Shown here piece by piece: positions 26,030 through 34,607 of a stretch of DNA of 64,000 nt. The DNA comes from an uncultured Microbacteriaceae bacterium (GTDB lineage: Bacteria; Actinomycetota; Actinomycetes; Actinomycetales; Microbacteriaceae), in assembly GCA_903859205.1 (NCBI GenBank), contig CAIOLM010000018.1:74895-138894 (forward strand). Reading direction: 5' to 3'. The translations under genes were made by a program, and so were the position numbers. Each line of letters begins with the position of its first letter. Position 1 is the first letter of the stretch. The notes below the pieces were generated by a model. The model saw nothing but the letters and a program-made list of their open reading frames with translations, did no database searches and was not told the origin of the DNA.

Positions 26030-27040
26030 CTACTTCGTCTTGAGTCCCTTGAGCCGATCAATGTCGCCGACGACCTCAAGGCCGGTGGCTAGGGCGGTGC
26101 CTTCAAGGAGGACTCGGCCCTGTGCATCCGAGTGCTTCACGTGCACGCGGGCGTCGAGCGTCTCTTCAACTCGCTCGAGCATGGCGTGACGCTGGGGAGC
26201 CATGAGCAGCCCACCGCGAACGCGCGTTGCCTCGAGCTCGAGCGTGCCGTCTTTGCCCGTGAGCGACCACCGCACGTGGGTGTCATCAACTTCGAGCCGC
26301 ACTTCGCGCGCTCGGTTGTAGGTGCTCCAGCGGTAGAGCTTGCCGCCGTGTTTGAGCCCAAACAGGAATCCTCGGAACGCTCCACCGAGCCACGGGATGA
26401 CCGCGACGGAGCCAATGAGTGACGCATCGGGCGCGGTGTCGATGTGATTGCTCGCGAGCCAGATGTACGCATCGGGAAAAGCTTGACCCCAGTCCTTTTC
26501 GATGTAACCCCGGCCGCCGGCAAACGACTGCTTGGTCCCCTCGACTTCGAGCGTGCCATCAAGTCCGTGCCCGAACGAAACCACCGCGTGAAAGCACTCC
26601 ATGAACGGAACGTGCCCGTACCAGCCCATTGCGCCCGGTGCACTCAGGGTGACCGGCCACGGGTCGAGTTCAGTGGTGAAGTTGATGTCACCGGTGAGCT
26701 GCGGTGTCTCGAGGTGAGCGCCCGCAGCCGAGAACCGGTTGGGGCCGACCCGCACCTCGAAGTGATCATCCGATGCTTCAAACTCACTCACGTCGTAGCG
26801 GTGGTACCAGGCCCGACCGGTGATGCCGTCGAGTACCTGCACGAAAGCTTCATCGCGGGTGTCAGTGCCGGATGCGCTGCCGAGCCCGCGAAAGATGCCG
26901 GGGATCACCGCCCACCGCTGGCTGAGGTCAGCCGAGACGATCTTGATGTACCAGCCTTCGAAGAATTCCTTCGTCACACCGACGCCGTGGAACGCTTCGG
27001 GGTGGCGCACTCCGCGGCACCACGCAGCTGGTGTTCTCAT
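26030..27040 (-). CDS. Tocopherol-cyclase-like beta-barrel protein
   Basis: This 336-residue protein resembles the tocopherol-cyclase-like family: EFFEGWYIKIVS near the N-terminus, a central AGGRGYIEKDWGQAFPDAYIWLASNH block and repeated beta strands. Bacteria with this domain mostly lack tocopherol, and the bacterial members have unknown substrates, perhaps lipid or prenyl-quinone related. The ATG at 27040 is 12 bp after the alcohol dehydrogenase stop, so it is the third gene of an MFS-ADH-cyclase-like operon. No ribosome site is evident; translational coupling may suffice. Confidence 0.75.
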   Translation of the reverse strand: MRTPAAWCRGVRHPEAFHGVGVTKEFFEGWYIKIVSADLSQRWAVIPGIFRGLGSASGTDTRDEAFVQVLDGITGRAWYHRYDVSEFEASDDHFEVRVGPNRFSAAGAHLETPQLTGDINFTTELDPWPVTLSAPGAMGWYGHVPFMECFHAVVSFGHGLDGTLEVEGTKQSFAGGRGYIEKDWGQAFPDAYIWLASNHIDTAPDASLIGSVAVIPWLGGAFRGFLFGLKHGGKLYRWSTYNRAREVRLEVDDTHVRWSLTGKDGTLELEATRVRGGLLMAPQRHAMLERVEETLDARVHVKHSDAQGRVLLEGTALATGLEVVGDIDRLKGLKTK

Positions 27041-27052
27041 GGAGTCATTCTG

Positions 27053-28003
27053 TTACTCAGGCAGAAGCGCAACAAGGCGACCGACGACTTCGCCGCGTGA
27101 GAGTCGAGCAAGACCGTCGGCAATGCGATCGAAACTGATCGTCGAGACTTCGGGCTTCAACTCGCCGGAGGCCAGATATTTGTAGACACTCTCGAGGTCG
27201 GAGCGCCATCCTCCCATGGTGCCGAGCAGGCTAATTCGCCTAGTGACGACGTCGTAAGTGCTTATCTCGGCGGTTCGCTTGCTCATCCCAACCTGCACGA
27301 CCCGCCCGCCCGCGCGAACTGTTTCTATGGCTGCGGTGGTGCTCGAGCCAACGCCGGCGAAGTCGATGATGACGTCGAGGTTTTCGTCAGCGAACTCCGA
27401 GATGTCTTTTGCAACCCGCACGGCCCCGAGTTCACGAGCCATCTGCCAGACATCTTCGCGGGGTTCAGCGACAAAAACGTCGGCACCGGCAAGCACCGCG
27501 ATGCGGGCGCCCATTTGACCGAGCCCGCCAACGCCCATGATTCCGACTTTGGTTCCGGCAGTAACCCCTCCGACGACAATCACGGCATGGTGCGGGGCAA
27601 CGCCCGAGTCTGTGGCCGCGGCGGCAATCGAGAAGGGAAGGTTGTCGGGAACCTTGACCAGAAAATCGGCAGAGGTAGCGACCTTTGCGGCGAATCCGCC
27701 GTGTTCCGAGAGCCCAGGGGCCGGATCGTTGGTCATGCAGATGCCGACCCGGTCTCCAATTTTCCAGCCAGTCACGCCTTCGCCGATTGCGCTGATGACA
27801 CCGGCGATCTCGTGTCCGAGGGTCATTGGTCGGGGGCCGCCCGGAGGAAAGGGAAACTCTGGGTCTTCGAGCATCCCCACATCGGAGTGGCACAGTCCGG
27901 ATGCCCTGACATCAACCACAACATAGCCGGGCCCGGCAACGGGCTCCGCCACATCATTTAGTTCGAGCGGCTGGTGAACTCCGGTGAATTGCCATGCCTT
28001 CAT
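27053..28003 (-). CDS. Zinc-type alcohol dehydrogenase, MDR family
   Basis: This 316-residue MDR enzyme reduces or oxidises an alcohol/aldehyde pair with NAD(P). The catalytic-zinc Cys38 is in ASGLCHSDVG with the paired LGHE motif. The structural-zinc four-Cys lobe is absent (DRVGICMTNDPAPG instead), so only one zinc is expected. The nucleotide fold is GIMGVGGLGQMGARIA. The protein is shorter than typical 340-residue members because of that missing lobe. ATG 28003 follows AAGGAG and overlaps the upstream MFS stop by four bases (ATGA). Confidence 0.88.
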   Translation of the reverse strand: MKAWQFTGVHQPLELNDVAEPVAGPGYVVVDVRASGLCHSDVGMLEDPEFPFPPGGPRPMTLGHEIAGVISAIGEGVTGWKIGDRVGICMTNDPAPGLSEHGGFAAKVATSADFLVKVPDNLPFSIAAAATDSGVAPHHAVIVVGGVTAGTKVGIMGVGGLGQMGARIAVLAGADVFVAEPREDVWQMARELGAVRVAKDISEFADENLDVIIDFAGVGSSTTAAIETVRAGGRVVQVGMSKRTAEISTYDVVTRRISLLGTMGGWRSDLESVYKYLASGELKPEVSTISFDRIADGLARLSRGEVVGRLVALLPE

Positions 28004-29274
28004 TGTTCGACTCCTTCGTCGTGAGGGTCATCCAAACTCTTCATTCCCCTGGTTGGGATGACATACATCAGTACCAGTGCTATCAACATAAGGATTCCTG
28101 CCCCGAGAAGGAAGACCTGAACCCCGACATGGTCAGCTATGTATCCGGCCGTCATCGCGCCAATGGGAATGGCCCCCATGAACATCATCTGCCGCACAGA
28201 GAGTACGCGACCTCGCATGTCGTTTCGAACAATCATCTGCACGACCGTTGCCGAGCCCGCCATAATCAGAATTAACGCAGCGCCCGTGAAGAAGAACAAG
28301 AACGACGCCACATAGTAGTTGCTGGTCAACGTCAGCCCGATGAAACCCACGGCAGTACCGGCAACACCCCAGCTCATCGCTCTCGACAGCGGAAACCAGC
28401 TGAGCTTGCCCGCAAGCAGCGGAATCACCGAGATGGCACCCAGGCTGAGATACATATTGAGCAGCCCGAGCTCCATCGCCCCGACGTGATACACCTTGTG
28501 CGCGAGCACAATCGACATGCTGAAGATGGGCTGTCCGAGAAGGCCGCCAATGACCGAACCGATAATGGCCAGCTCGATGCCCGAGGCGCCCTTGATGTAT
28601 CGCAGAGCCGAGCCGAATTGCTTCAGGATGCGCTGCGCTGACTTGACCAAGACCTGAGGCTCGTTCAGGCGAACGAAAATCAAAACCAGAATCAACGGAA
28701 TGAAGCTCAAGCAGTTCACTGCGAGAGCCCACCCCGGGCCAGAGGTGGCCAGGATGAATCCAGCGCTGACGGGGCCGAGGGCGCGGGCAAGGTTGAACTG
28801 AATCGAGTTGTAGTTCACGGCCGATCGCAGAAGTTCGCGTGGAACAAGGTCGTGAACGAACGCCAGAAAGGCGGGTGTGTTGACGGCAGAGAGGGCCCCG
28901 TTCACGAGAACAGGAATCATGATGAGCCAGGGACTGTCGACTCCGCCGAGCCACATGAGCAACAGGCCGATAGAGGTGGCGAGCATCCCGATCTGTGAGA
29001 GCAGGAGCACGTGACGGCGGTCAAAGCGGTCGGCGATGACGCCCGCTATCGGTCCGAGCACAATGGTCGGCAAAAAGTTGAACAGAGTAAAGGCGCCTAC
29101 CCATACGGCTGACCCGGTGATTGCGTAGAGAATGACCGGAACCGTCAGGTTGCTCATCCACATTCCAGTGTTTGAAATTAGCGCGGTCAGCCAAAATGCA
29201 AAGTAACTGCGTCGGCGCATGACAGCAAAGCGGGGGCGCCGGGGCGCCTGCTCTGACACGACTTCATCAGTCAT
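28000..29274 (-). CDS. MFS exporter (EntS/MFS_3 type)
   Basis: This 424-residue transporter has about twelve hydrophobic segments. The first-loop signature VIADRFDRRHVLLLSQIG is that of the MFS_3 (enterobactin exporter-like) branch, normally drug or metabolite efflux. The cytoplasmic N-terminus is Arg-rich. ATG 29274 follows GAGGAC. It is the first gene of an operon with ADH and the cyclase-like protein and diverges from the amidohydrolase operon at 29425. The substrate may be a hydrophobic product of its two partners, which is inference. Confidence 0.87.
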   Translation of the reverse strand: MTDEVVSEQAPRRPRFAVMRRRSYFAFWLTALISNTGMWMSNLTVPVILYAITGSAVWVGAFTLFNFLPTIVLGPIAGVIADRFDRRHVLLLSQIGMLATSIGLLLMWLGGVDSPWLIMIPVLVNGALSAVNTPAFLAFVHDLVPRELLRSAVNYNSIQFNLARALGPVSAGFILATSGPGWALAVNCLSFIPLILVLIFVRLNEPQVLVKSAQRILKQFGSALRYIKGASGIELAIIGSVIGGLLGQPIFSMSIVLAHKVYHVGAMELGLLNMYLSLGAISVIPLLAGKLSWFPLSRAMSWGVAGTAVGFIGLTLTSNYYVASFLFFFTGAALILIMAGSATVVQMIVRNDMRGRVLSVRQMMFMGAIPIGAMTAGYIADHVGVQVFLLGAGILMLIALVLMYVIPTRGMKSLDDPHDEGVEQ

Positions 29275-29351
29275 GCTGTTGTCCTCGCGTCGGAAAGTGG
29301 TGTGAGAAGCTCATTATCGCAGGGGCTCTTAACAGACCCTAGACCAAAATT

Positions 29352-29367
29352 AGTATTGTTATATACT
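29352..29367. promoter_or_regulatory. Inverted repeat overlapping a -10 element
   Basis: AGTAT-TGTTAT-ATACT is a perfect 5-bp inverted repeat whose right half contains TATACT, a good -10, 58 bp before the amidohydrolase ATG. No convincing -35 is present, suggesting activator dependence. TGTTATA recurs upstream of other catabolic genes in the window. A small stem, GGGTG/CACCC (29390-29404), sits just before the ribosome site. Confidence 0.5.
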
Positions 29368-29424
29368 TAGGCTCAGACAGTCAGCCGTGGGGTGTATTTC
29401 ACCCGGCGAGAGGGTAGGAAAGCA

Positions 29425-30681
29425 ATGACACAGACACCTGACGACACTCCTGTCATCAAGGAGCTTGCAGAGATTGGGCGTCGCTCCGACACCCGTGACG
29501 TTCTCAACCACGCCACCAAGCACGCCCTCAACAAGTTTGAGGACTACTTCATCGTCGACGTCGACGCGCACGTCTCTGAAGACCAGTTCTGGGAAGAAGT
29601 ACTCGAACTCATTGACAACGATGTCTGGAAGCAGATTGGCCTGCACCAGTTCGGCTCATTCGGCGGCGGCAATGCCCTCCTGAACCTTGCGCCCGGACTC
29701 TCCCAGCAGAGTGTTGGTGGTCGCATTGGACACCAGGGCCGACGCGAGCCCGTTGAGGGCACCGAGGGTCACCCATTTGTCACTTCGGCTCGCCGCGGCA
29801 TGGACGCCCTCGGCCTCGATTACCAGGTTGTTTTTCCCAGCGCCATGCTCGTTCTCGGAATGCACCCGCAAGACGAGGTCGAAGTTGTTTTGGCACGTGC
29901 GTTCAACCGCTGGATGACCGAGGTTGTCTTGCCCAAAGACGATCGCCTCAAGGGCCTTCTCTACCTCCCGTTCAACACTCCTGAGGTCTGTGAAGAGCTC
30001 GTCGAGAAGTACAAAGACGATGAAAACATCATCGGATTCACGGTGTGCTCGACTCGAAACAACCCGGTTCACTCAGATGTGTACACCAAGCTCTACTCGA
30101 TGATCGAAGAGACCGGCAAGCCGTTGGCCTTCCACTCCGGGTACCACTGGGGTGACCCGTCATTCGCTCAGCTCAACCGCTTCCTTTCGATGCACGCGCT
30201 CTCATTCACGCACTACAACCAGATTCACGTCACCAACTGGATCATCAACGCAATGCCCGAGCGCTTCCCGAAGATCAAGATGCTCTGGGTTGAGAGCGGC
30301 CTGGCCTGGATCCCGTTCCTCGCTCAGCGTCTTGACCACGAAGTGCTGATGCGCCCGAGTGAGGCTCCGGGTCTGACCAGACTCCCCAGTGAATACATGC
30401 GTGAGATGTGGTACACCTCGCAACCCATGGAACGCACCGACTTGGGCATGCTTGAGGCCACGATGAAGTTCTTCAACGCTGAGACTCAGCTGCTCTACTC
30501 GTCCGACTGGCCCCACTGGGACTGGGATGCACCATCGACCATTACTGACCTGCCGTTCCTTTCTGACCAGGCAAAGCGCAACATTCTTGGGCTGAACGCA
30601 GCCAAGTTGTTCAACCTTCCCGTCAAGCGCACTCGTCCTGACTCGGAGCAGACGCTCAAAGAACGGCCGGGTGTCTCCTAA
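29425..30681 (+). CDS. Amidohydrolase-2 family protein (decarboxylase/hydrolase)
   Basis: This 418-residue metal-dependent TIM-barrel enzyme belongs to the ACMSD / gamma-resorcylate-decarboxylase clade. DVDAH near residue 44 supplies the N-terminal metal ligands, FHSGYHWGD the mid-barrel His, ESGLAWIPFLAQRLDHE the next catalytic region and YSSDWPHWDWD the C-terminal Asp. Members decarboxylate or hydrate aromatic acids. ATG 29425 follows AGGAAAGC. Its stop shares a base with the next ATG, and a Rieske ferredoxin follows, an uncommon pairing for a non-redox hydrolase. Confidence 0.87.
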   Translation: MTQTPDDTPVIKELAEIGRRSDTRDVLNHATKHALNKFEDYFIVDVDAHVSEDQFWEEVLELIDNDVWKQIGLHQFGSFGGGNALLNLAPGLSQQSVGGRIGHQGRREPVEGTEGHPFVTSARRGMDALGLDYQVVFPSAMLVLGMHPQDEVEVVLARAFNRWMTEVVLPKDDRLKGLLYLPFNTPEVCEELVEKYKDDENIIGFTVCSTRNNPVHSDVYTKLYSMIEETGKPLAFHSGYHWGDPSFAQLNRFLSMHALSFTHYNQIHVTNWIINAMPERFPKIKMLWVESGLAWIPFLAQRLDHEVLMRPSEAPGLTRLPSEYMREMWYTSQPMERTDLGMLEATMKFFNAETQLLYSSDWPHWDWDAPSTITDLPFLSDQAKRNILGLNAAKLFNLPVKRTRPDSEQTLKERPGVS

Positions 30682-30983
30682 TGTCGGCAGAACTCTCGCC
30701 TGAAGTGCAGGCATACAACGACCTCGTCGAGCAGCTGTCAAAAGCCGCAAAAAAGGTGATGGATGCAGGTCTCGCCGGTCAGGTCACGGACGAAGCTCTG
30801 ACCGAGCCGCTGTATGTCGCTGCTCGCATGTTCTCAAACAAGACCGATCGCGTCGGCAAGACCGAGTGGCCCGTGAGTGCCGACGCTCTCAACGCAACCG
30901 ACACTGTCGTGCTTGTAACCGCTCTTCTTGAGGCGGCAGACGTCAACCTCTTCGATATGGCAATTTGGTACAGGAGAATCTAG
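30681..30983 (+). CDS. Orphan 100-residue protein between amidohydrolase and Rieske genes
   Basis: This 100-residue, mostly helical, acidic protein is of unknown family. It runs from SAELSPEVQAYNDLVEQLSK, through a middle with VAARMFSNKTDRVGKTEWPV, to a tail ALLEAADVNLFDMAIWYRRI. There is no signal peptide, cysteine cluster or transmembrane segment. One-base overlaps with both neighbours (TAATG at its start, TAGTG at its end) make tight translational coupling and fixed stoichiometry likely, as for a subunit or chaperone. I recognise no homologue. Confidence 0.75.
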   Translation: MSAELSPEVQAYNDLVEQLSKAAKKVMDAGLAGQVTDEALTEPLYVAARMFSNKTDRVGKTEWPVSADALNATDTVVLVTALLEAADVNLFDMAIWYRRI

Positions 30984-31372
30984 TGGCAGCTCAAAACATC
31001 AAACCACTGCGTGACGTCAACATCGGCAAGTACGACGAGTTGAGCACGCGCGAACGCATCGTGCTCGATATCGACGGTAAAGAGGTAGGCGTCTACTTCG
31101 AGGCTGGCGAGATTCGCGCCTGGCTCAATGTATGCCCCCACGGTGGCGGGCCAGTTTGCCAAGGTCAGATCATGCCACGCACCGTTCAGGACGTGCGCCC
31201 CGGCGGCAAGAGTGGCGGTCTCGGCCATCACCCGACGGAACGCAACATCGTGTGCCCCTGGCACGGATATGAATTCGGCATTCTCTCTGGAGAGCACCCG
31301 ATCAAGGGAGACGTCAAGTTGATCCCGGTCGCCGTGCGTGTTGTCGATGGTGACGTCGTCCTCTCGGTCTAA
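30983..31372 (+). CDS. Rieske-type [2Fe-2S] ferredoxin
   Basis: This 129-residue protein has a single Rieske domain with cluster ligands C51-x-H53 (NVCPHGGG) and C91-x2-H94 (IVCPWHGYEF). The insert between ligand pairs is 37 residues, longer than in most small ferredoxins, with a Gly/His-rich loop (GGKSGGLGHHPTE). GTG 30983 overlaps the previous stop; CAGGAGA is upstream. It should carry electrons to an oxygenase, but no Rieske oxygenase subunit is nearby, so its partner is unclear. Confidence 0.88.
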   Translation: MAAQNIKPLRDVNIGKYDELSTRERIVLDIDGKEVGVYFEAGEIRAWLNVCPHGGGPVCQGQIMPRTVQDVRPGGKSGGLGHHPTERNIVCPWHGYEFGILSGEHPIKGDVKLIPVAVRVVDGDVVLSV

Positions 31373-31377
31373 ACGTT

Positions 31378-31427
31378 CACTAATAAGAAGGAGCCCCTCA
31401 GTGATGAGGGGCTCCTTCTTATTAGTG
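31378..31427. terminator. Bidirectional terminator
   Basis: A perfect 23-bp stem (31378-31400 with 31405-31427) encloses the tetraloop GTGA. The stem has a GC core AGCCCCTCA and AT-rich outer ends, so either strand gives a T-rich tail. It separates the Rieske operon from the convergent aldehyde dehydrogenase. Confidence 0.9.
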
Positions 31428-31435
31428 CTTGAAAG

Positions 31436-32869
31436 CTACTTACTCACGGGTGCGCCCTGCAGCGATTTGATTTCGAAGTACTCTTCAAGGCCGTAGCGGC
31501 CGTACTCGCGACCGAGACCCGACTGACCATAGCCACCAAACGGTGCCTGAAGGTTGAGCGGCTCACCGTTGATGACGACTTGACCCGTGCGAAGCTGGCG
31601 AGCAATTGCAACAGCTCGCTCACCGCTGGATGACCAAACGCCACCGGAGAGGCCATAGACAGCCGAGTTGGCTTGAGCCACCGCATCGGCTTCATCGTCA
31701 TAGGGCATGATTGCGAGAACCGGTCCGAAAATTTCTTCTTGGGCGATGGTCATGTTGGGCGTGACATCGCTGAAGACTGTCGGCTCAACAAAGGCTCCCG
31801 TTTCACGCGGTGGCGTGGTGCCGCCCACCAGAAGGCGAGCTCCCTCGTCGATGCCCTTCTGGATGTAACCGAGAACACTCTTCTGCTGCGCAGGCGAGGC
31901 CATTGGGCCGACCTTGGTGTCGAGGTCATCAGGAAGTCCCACAGTCCATCCGGCGACAGCGTCGATGACGAGCTTCTCTACTTCGGCCAGCTTGGAGCGA
32001 GGAACAAGTAGGCGCGAAAGTGCCGCGCAAGCCTGGCCGTTGTTGGCGAAGCACTGCTTGACTGCGGTCGGGATGGCCTTGGCCATGTCGGCGTCATCGA
32101 GAACCACGTTGGCGCTCTTACCGCCAAGCTCAAGAGTGACCTTCTTGAGCGTGAGGGCTGCCGCTGCAGCGATCTTTTTGCCGGCGCCGGTTGAACCCGT
32201 GAAGCTGATCATGTTGACGTCGGGGTGGTTGACGATGGCATCACCCACAGCGGCGGCGTCACCGGCAACGAGGTTGAAGACACCGGCAGGAAGGCCAGCC
32301 TTTTCAAACATTTCGGCAAGGATGTACGCGTTCAGAGGCGAAACCTTGCTGGGCTTGAGAACCACCGTGCAGCCGGCAGCAATTGCGGGCGCAACCTTTG
32401 CCGAGATCTGGTGCAGGGGGAAGTTCCAGGGTGTGATCGCGCCAACGACGCCAATCGGGTCGCGAACGACCAAGCTTGAGCCCATCATCTCTTCGCCCTC
32501 TTCGAGGATCTCTTCCATGGCTCGAGCGGCGAAGTCGAAGTTCTTGATGGCCAGGCTGACCTGAGCCATGCGTGCAAAGGCGCGAGGCGAGCCCATCTCG
32601 TCGCTGATGAGGTCAGCGACCTCGTCGTTGCGTTCTTTGAGCTGGTCGCGCACGCTGTCAAGAATCGCGATGCGCTTCTTGGCGTCGGTGGCCGCCCAGC
32701 CAGGGAAGGCTTTGCGAGCAGCCTTGACAGCGAGGTCGACATCGGCAGCGTTGCCGGCAGCGATTTTTCCGACGAGTTCTCCCGTGGCGGGGTTGCGAAC
32801 TTCGATGGCGCCGGTTCCCGATGACGGGACCCATGCTCCGTCGACATAAATGTCCATGCGTTCGATCAT
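31436..32869 (-). CDS. Aldehyde dehydrogenase
   Basis: This 477-residue NAD(P)-dependent ALDH has catalytic C281 (NNGQACAALSR) and E247 (VTLELGGKSAN). The substrate-tunnel segment GAITPWNFPLHQI is standard. ATG 32869 follows AAGGAG. It lies 16 bp after the ThDP-enzyme gene on the same strand, so it probably oxidises the aldehyde released by that decarboxylase, as in benzoylformate-to-benzoate conversion. Substrate range is inferred from context only. Confidence 0.9.
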   Translation of the reverse strand: MIERMDIYVDGAWVPSSGTGAIEVRNPATGELVGKIAAGNAADVDLAVKAARKAFPGWAATDAKKRIAILDSVRDQLKERNDEVADLISDEMGSPRAFARMAQVSLAIKNFDFAARAMEEILEEGEEMMGSSLVVRDPIGVVGAITPWNFPLHQISAKVAPAIAAGCTVVLKPSKVSPLNAYILAEMFEKAGLPAGVFNLVAGDAAAVGDAIVNHPDVNMISFTGSTGAGKKIAAAAALTLKKVTLELGGKSANVVLDDADMAKAIPTAVKQCFANNGQACAALSRLLVPRSKLAEVEKLVIDAVAGWTVGLPDDLDTKVGPMASPAQQKSVLGYIQKGIDEGARLLVGGTTPPRETGAFVEPTVFSDVTPNMTIAQEEIFGPVLAIMPYDDEADAVAQANSAVYGLSGGVWSSSGERAVAIARQLRTGQVVINGEPLNLQAPFGGYGQSGLGREYGRYGLEEYFEIKSLQGAPVSK

Positions 32870-32885
32870 GTGTTGTTACTCCTTG

Positions 32886-34514
32886 TTAGCGAGTTGGCTG
32901 GGGAAGGAAATCGTGGATGAGGTGCCATGCGCTTGGCAACTCGGGAACAGGAACCTCAAGCAGCAGAGGCTCATTGGCCTTCTCGGCATTCTTGATTGCC
33001 GAAACGAGTGCCTCTGGGCTGCCGATACGCTCACTGGCGATGCCGAAGGCCTCACCGAGTTTCACGAAGTCAGGGTTGACCAGGTCGGTTGCCAGGGTGC
33101 GGTTGAAGCGGTTCTTCTGCATGCGGCGCACGTTACCGAACGCGTTGTCTGCGAAAACAACCGTGACGAGACCGATGCTGTACTTGCGGGCTGTTGCGAG
33201 CTCCTGAAGATTCCAGCCAAAGCCACCGTCGCCGTTGATTGAGACGGTGACCTTGTCGGGGTTACCCGCCTTGGCGCCGAGGGCGGTTGCAAAGCCATAG
33301 CCGAGCGTGCCCTGGTAACCGGGGGTGATGTATGTGTTCGGACCGTACACAGGGAAGCCAACCTCGCTGAGGTAGCCGACCTGGGTCAGTTCGTTGACCA
33401 AGATGCCGTCATCGGGAATGGCCTGGCGAAGTGCACGAACCCACGCGGCCTGCGGCATGACCGCGTCAACTTGAGCCTGTGCATCTGCACGAACCTCGTC
33501 GAGAGTCAGCAGGATGCCCGAGCGCTCCTGAGGCGCGAGTGCCTCGTGCAAGGCGAGAAGTCCGAGGCGGGCATCCGAGTGGATGGCGACGTCGGCTCGG
33601 CGAGGTGCGCCAAGGTCGCGCTCTTCGGTGTTGAGGAAGATGAGCTTCGTCGATGGGTTGGTCTTCATCACGTGTGCGTGACCGTCGAGGAAGCGGCTAC
33701 CAACAACGAGGATGACGTCGGCATCGGGCAGAAGGCGACGGCCTCCGAGGCTTGTGATGGCCAGCGGGTGACGGTTGTCGAGAGCACCACGACCGTGCAA
33801 GCTCATGACGACGGGAACATTGATTCGCTCGGCAAGCTGACGAAGTTCTTCGCTGGCCTTACCCGCGAGAACACCTCCGCCAACGTAGATCAGGGGGCGT
33901 TCGGCAGAAGCCAGCAGCGCGGCAGCTTCGCTAATGCGCTTCGGGTCAGGTTCGACGACATCGCGGCTGAAATCAGCGTCGATAAGTGTGACTTCTTCGC
34001 GTGCTTCAAGAACATCCGGTGGAATTTCGATACCGACCGGAGCGGGTCGACCACTTCGAACCTGGTGCAGAGCATCGTGAACAAGCTGCGGAATCTCGCT
34101 GGGCTTGAGGGCCATGCCGGTCCACTTGGTGACGGTGCCGAGAGTGTGAGTCTGGTCGTTCACCTCGTGAAGGGCACCGAGCCCCTTGCCGATGTGCTCG
34201 GAGGGAACTTGGCCCACGATGGCCAATACGGGGGACGAGCAAGCGTAGGCGGTGGAAAGTGCCGCGGTCGCATTGAGCATGCCCGGGCCGGGAACGATCA
34301 TGCAGACGCCGGGCTCACCTGTGGTGCGAGCGTATCCATCTGCCATATAGGCCGCGCCCTGCTCGTGACGAGTGTTCCAGAATGCCAGGTCGTCTTGCAC
34401 CTGAGCCAGACCATCGACGGCAAAGTCGAGTTGAACTCCGGGGACGCCGAACACCTGATTGATACCTTCACGCACAAGCTGTTGAGCAAGCGCTTCACCA
34501 CCGGAGAGCTCCAC
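32886..34514 (-). CDS. ThDP-dependent enzyme (benzoylformate decarboxylase / acetolactate synthase-like)
   Basis: This 542-residue three-domain ThDP enzyme has catalytic Glu in RHEQGAAYMADGYAR near residue 48, a central Rossmann-like domain, and the ThDP-Mg motif SINGDGGFGWNLQELATA followed by ADNAFGN. It probably decarboxylates a 2-oxo acid or ligates aldehydes. No regulatory subunit is nearby, arguing against biosynthetic acetolactate synthase. GTG 34514 is preferred over TTG 34523 because GAAAGG then has proper spacing. Pairing with an ALDH suggests 2-oxo acid to aldehyde to acid. Confidence 0.87.
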   Translation of the reverse strand: MELSGGEALAQQLVREGINQVFGVPGVQLDFAVDGLAQVQDDLAFWNTRHEQGAAYMADGYARTTGEPGVCMIVPGPGMLNATAALSTAYACSSPVLAIVGQVPSEHIGKGLGALHEVNDQTHTLGTVTKWTGMALKPSEIPQLVHDALHQVRSGRPAPVGIEIPPDVLEAREEVTLIDADFSRDVVEPDPKRISEAAALLASAERPLIYVGGGVLAGKASEELRQLAERINVPVVMSLHGRGALDNRHPLAITSLGGRRLLPDADVILVVGSRFLDGHAHVMKTNPSTKLIFLNTEERDLGAPRRADVAIHSDARLGLLALHEALAPQERSGILLTLDEVRADAQAQVDAVMPQAAWVRALRQAIPDDGILVNELTQVGYLSEVGFPVYGPNTYITPGYQGTLGYGFATALGAKAGNPDKVTVSINGDGGFGWNLQELATARKYSIGLVTVVFADNAFGNVRRMQKNRFNRTLATDLVNPDFVKLGEAFGIASERIGSPEALVSAIKNAEKANEPLLLEVPVPELPSAWHLIHDFLPQPTR

Positions 34515-34568
34515 TGGACACAACCTTTCCCTAAGAGGCCCACAGAGCCATCGTCTAAATATATGACT

Positions 34569-34597
34569 ATTCTAGGTTTTAGGGAAGAACAAGTTAA
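34569..34597 (-). promoter_or_regulatory. Promoter of the ThDP-enzyme / ALDH operon
   Basis: On the minus strand, TTAACT (34597-34592) and TAGAAT (34574-34569) are separated by exactly 17 bp, a good sigma-A-type promoter, between the PucR gene stop and the GTG at 34514. It would let the operon be transcribed independently of the upstream regulator. Confidence 0.55.
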
Positions 34598-34607
34598 ATC
34601 GTGGCTT

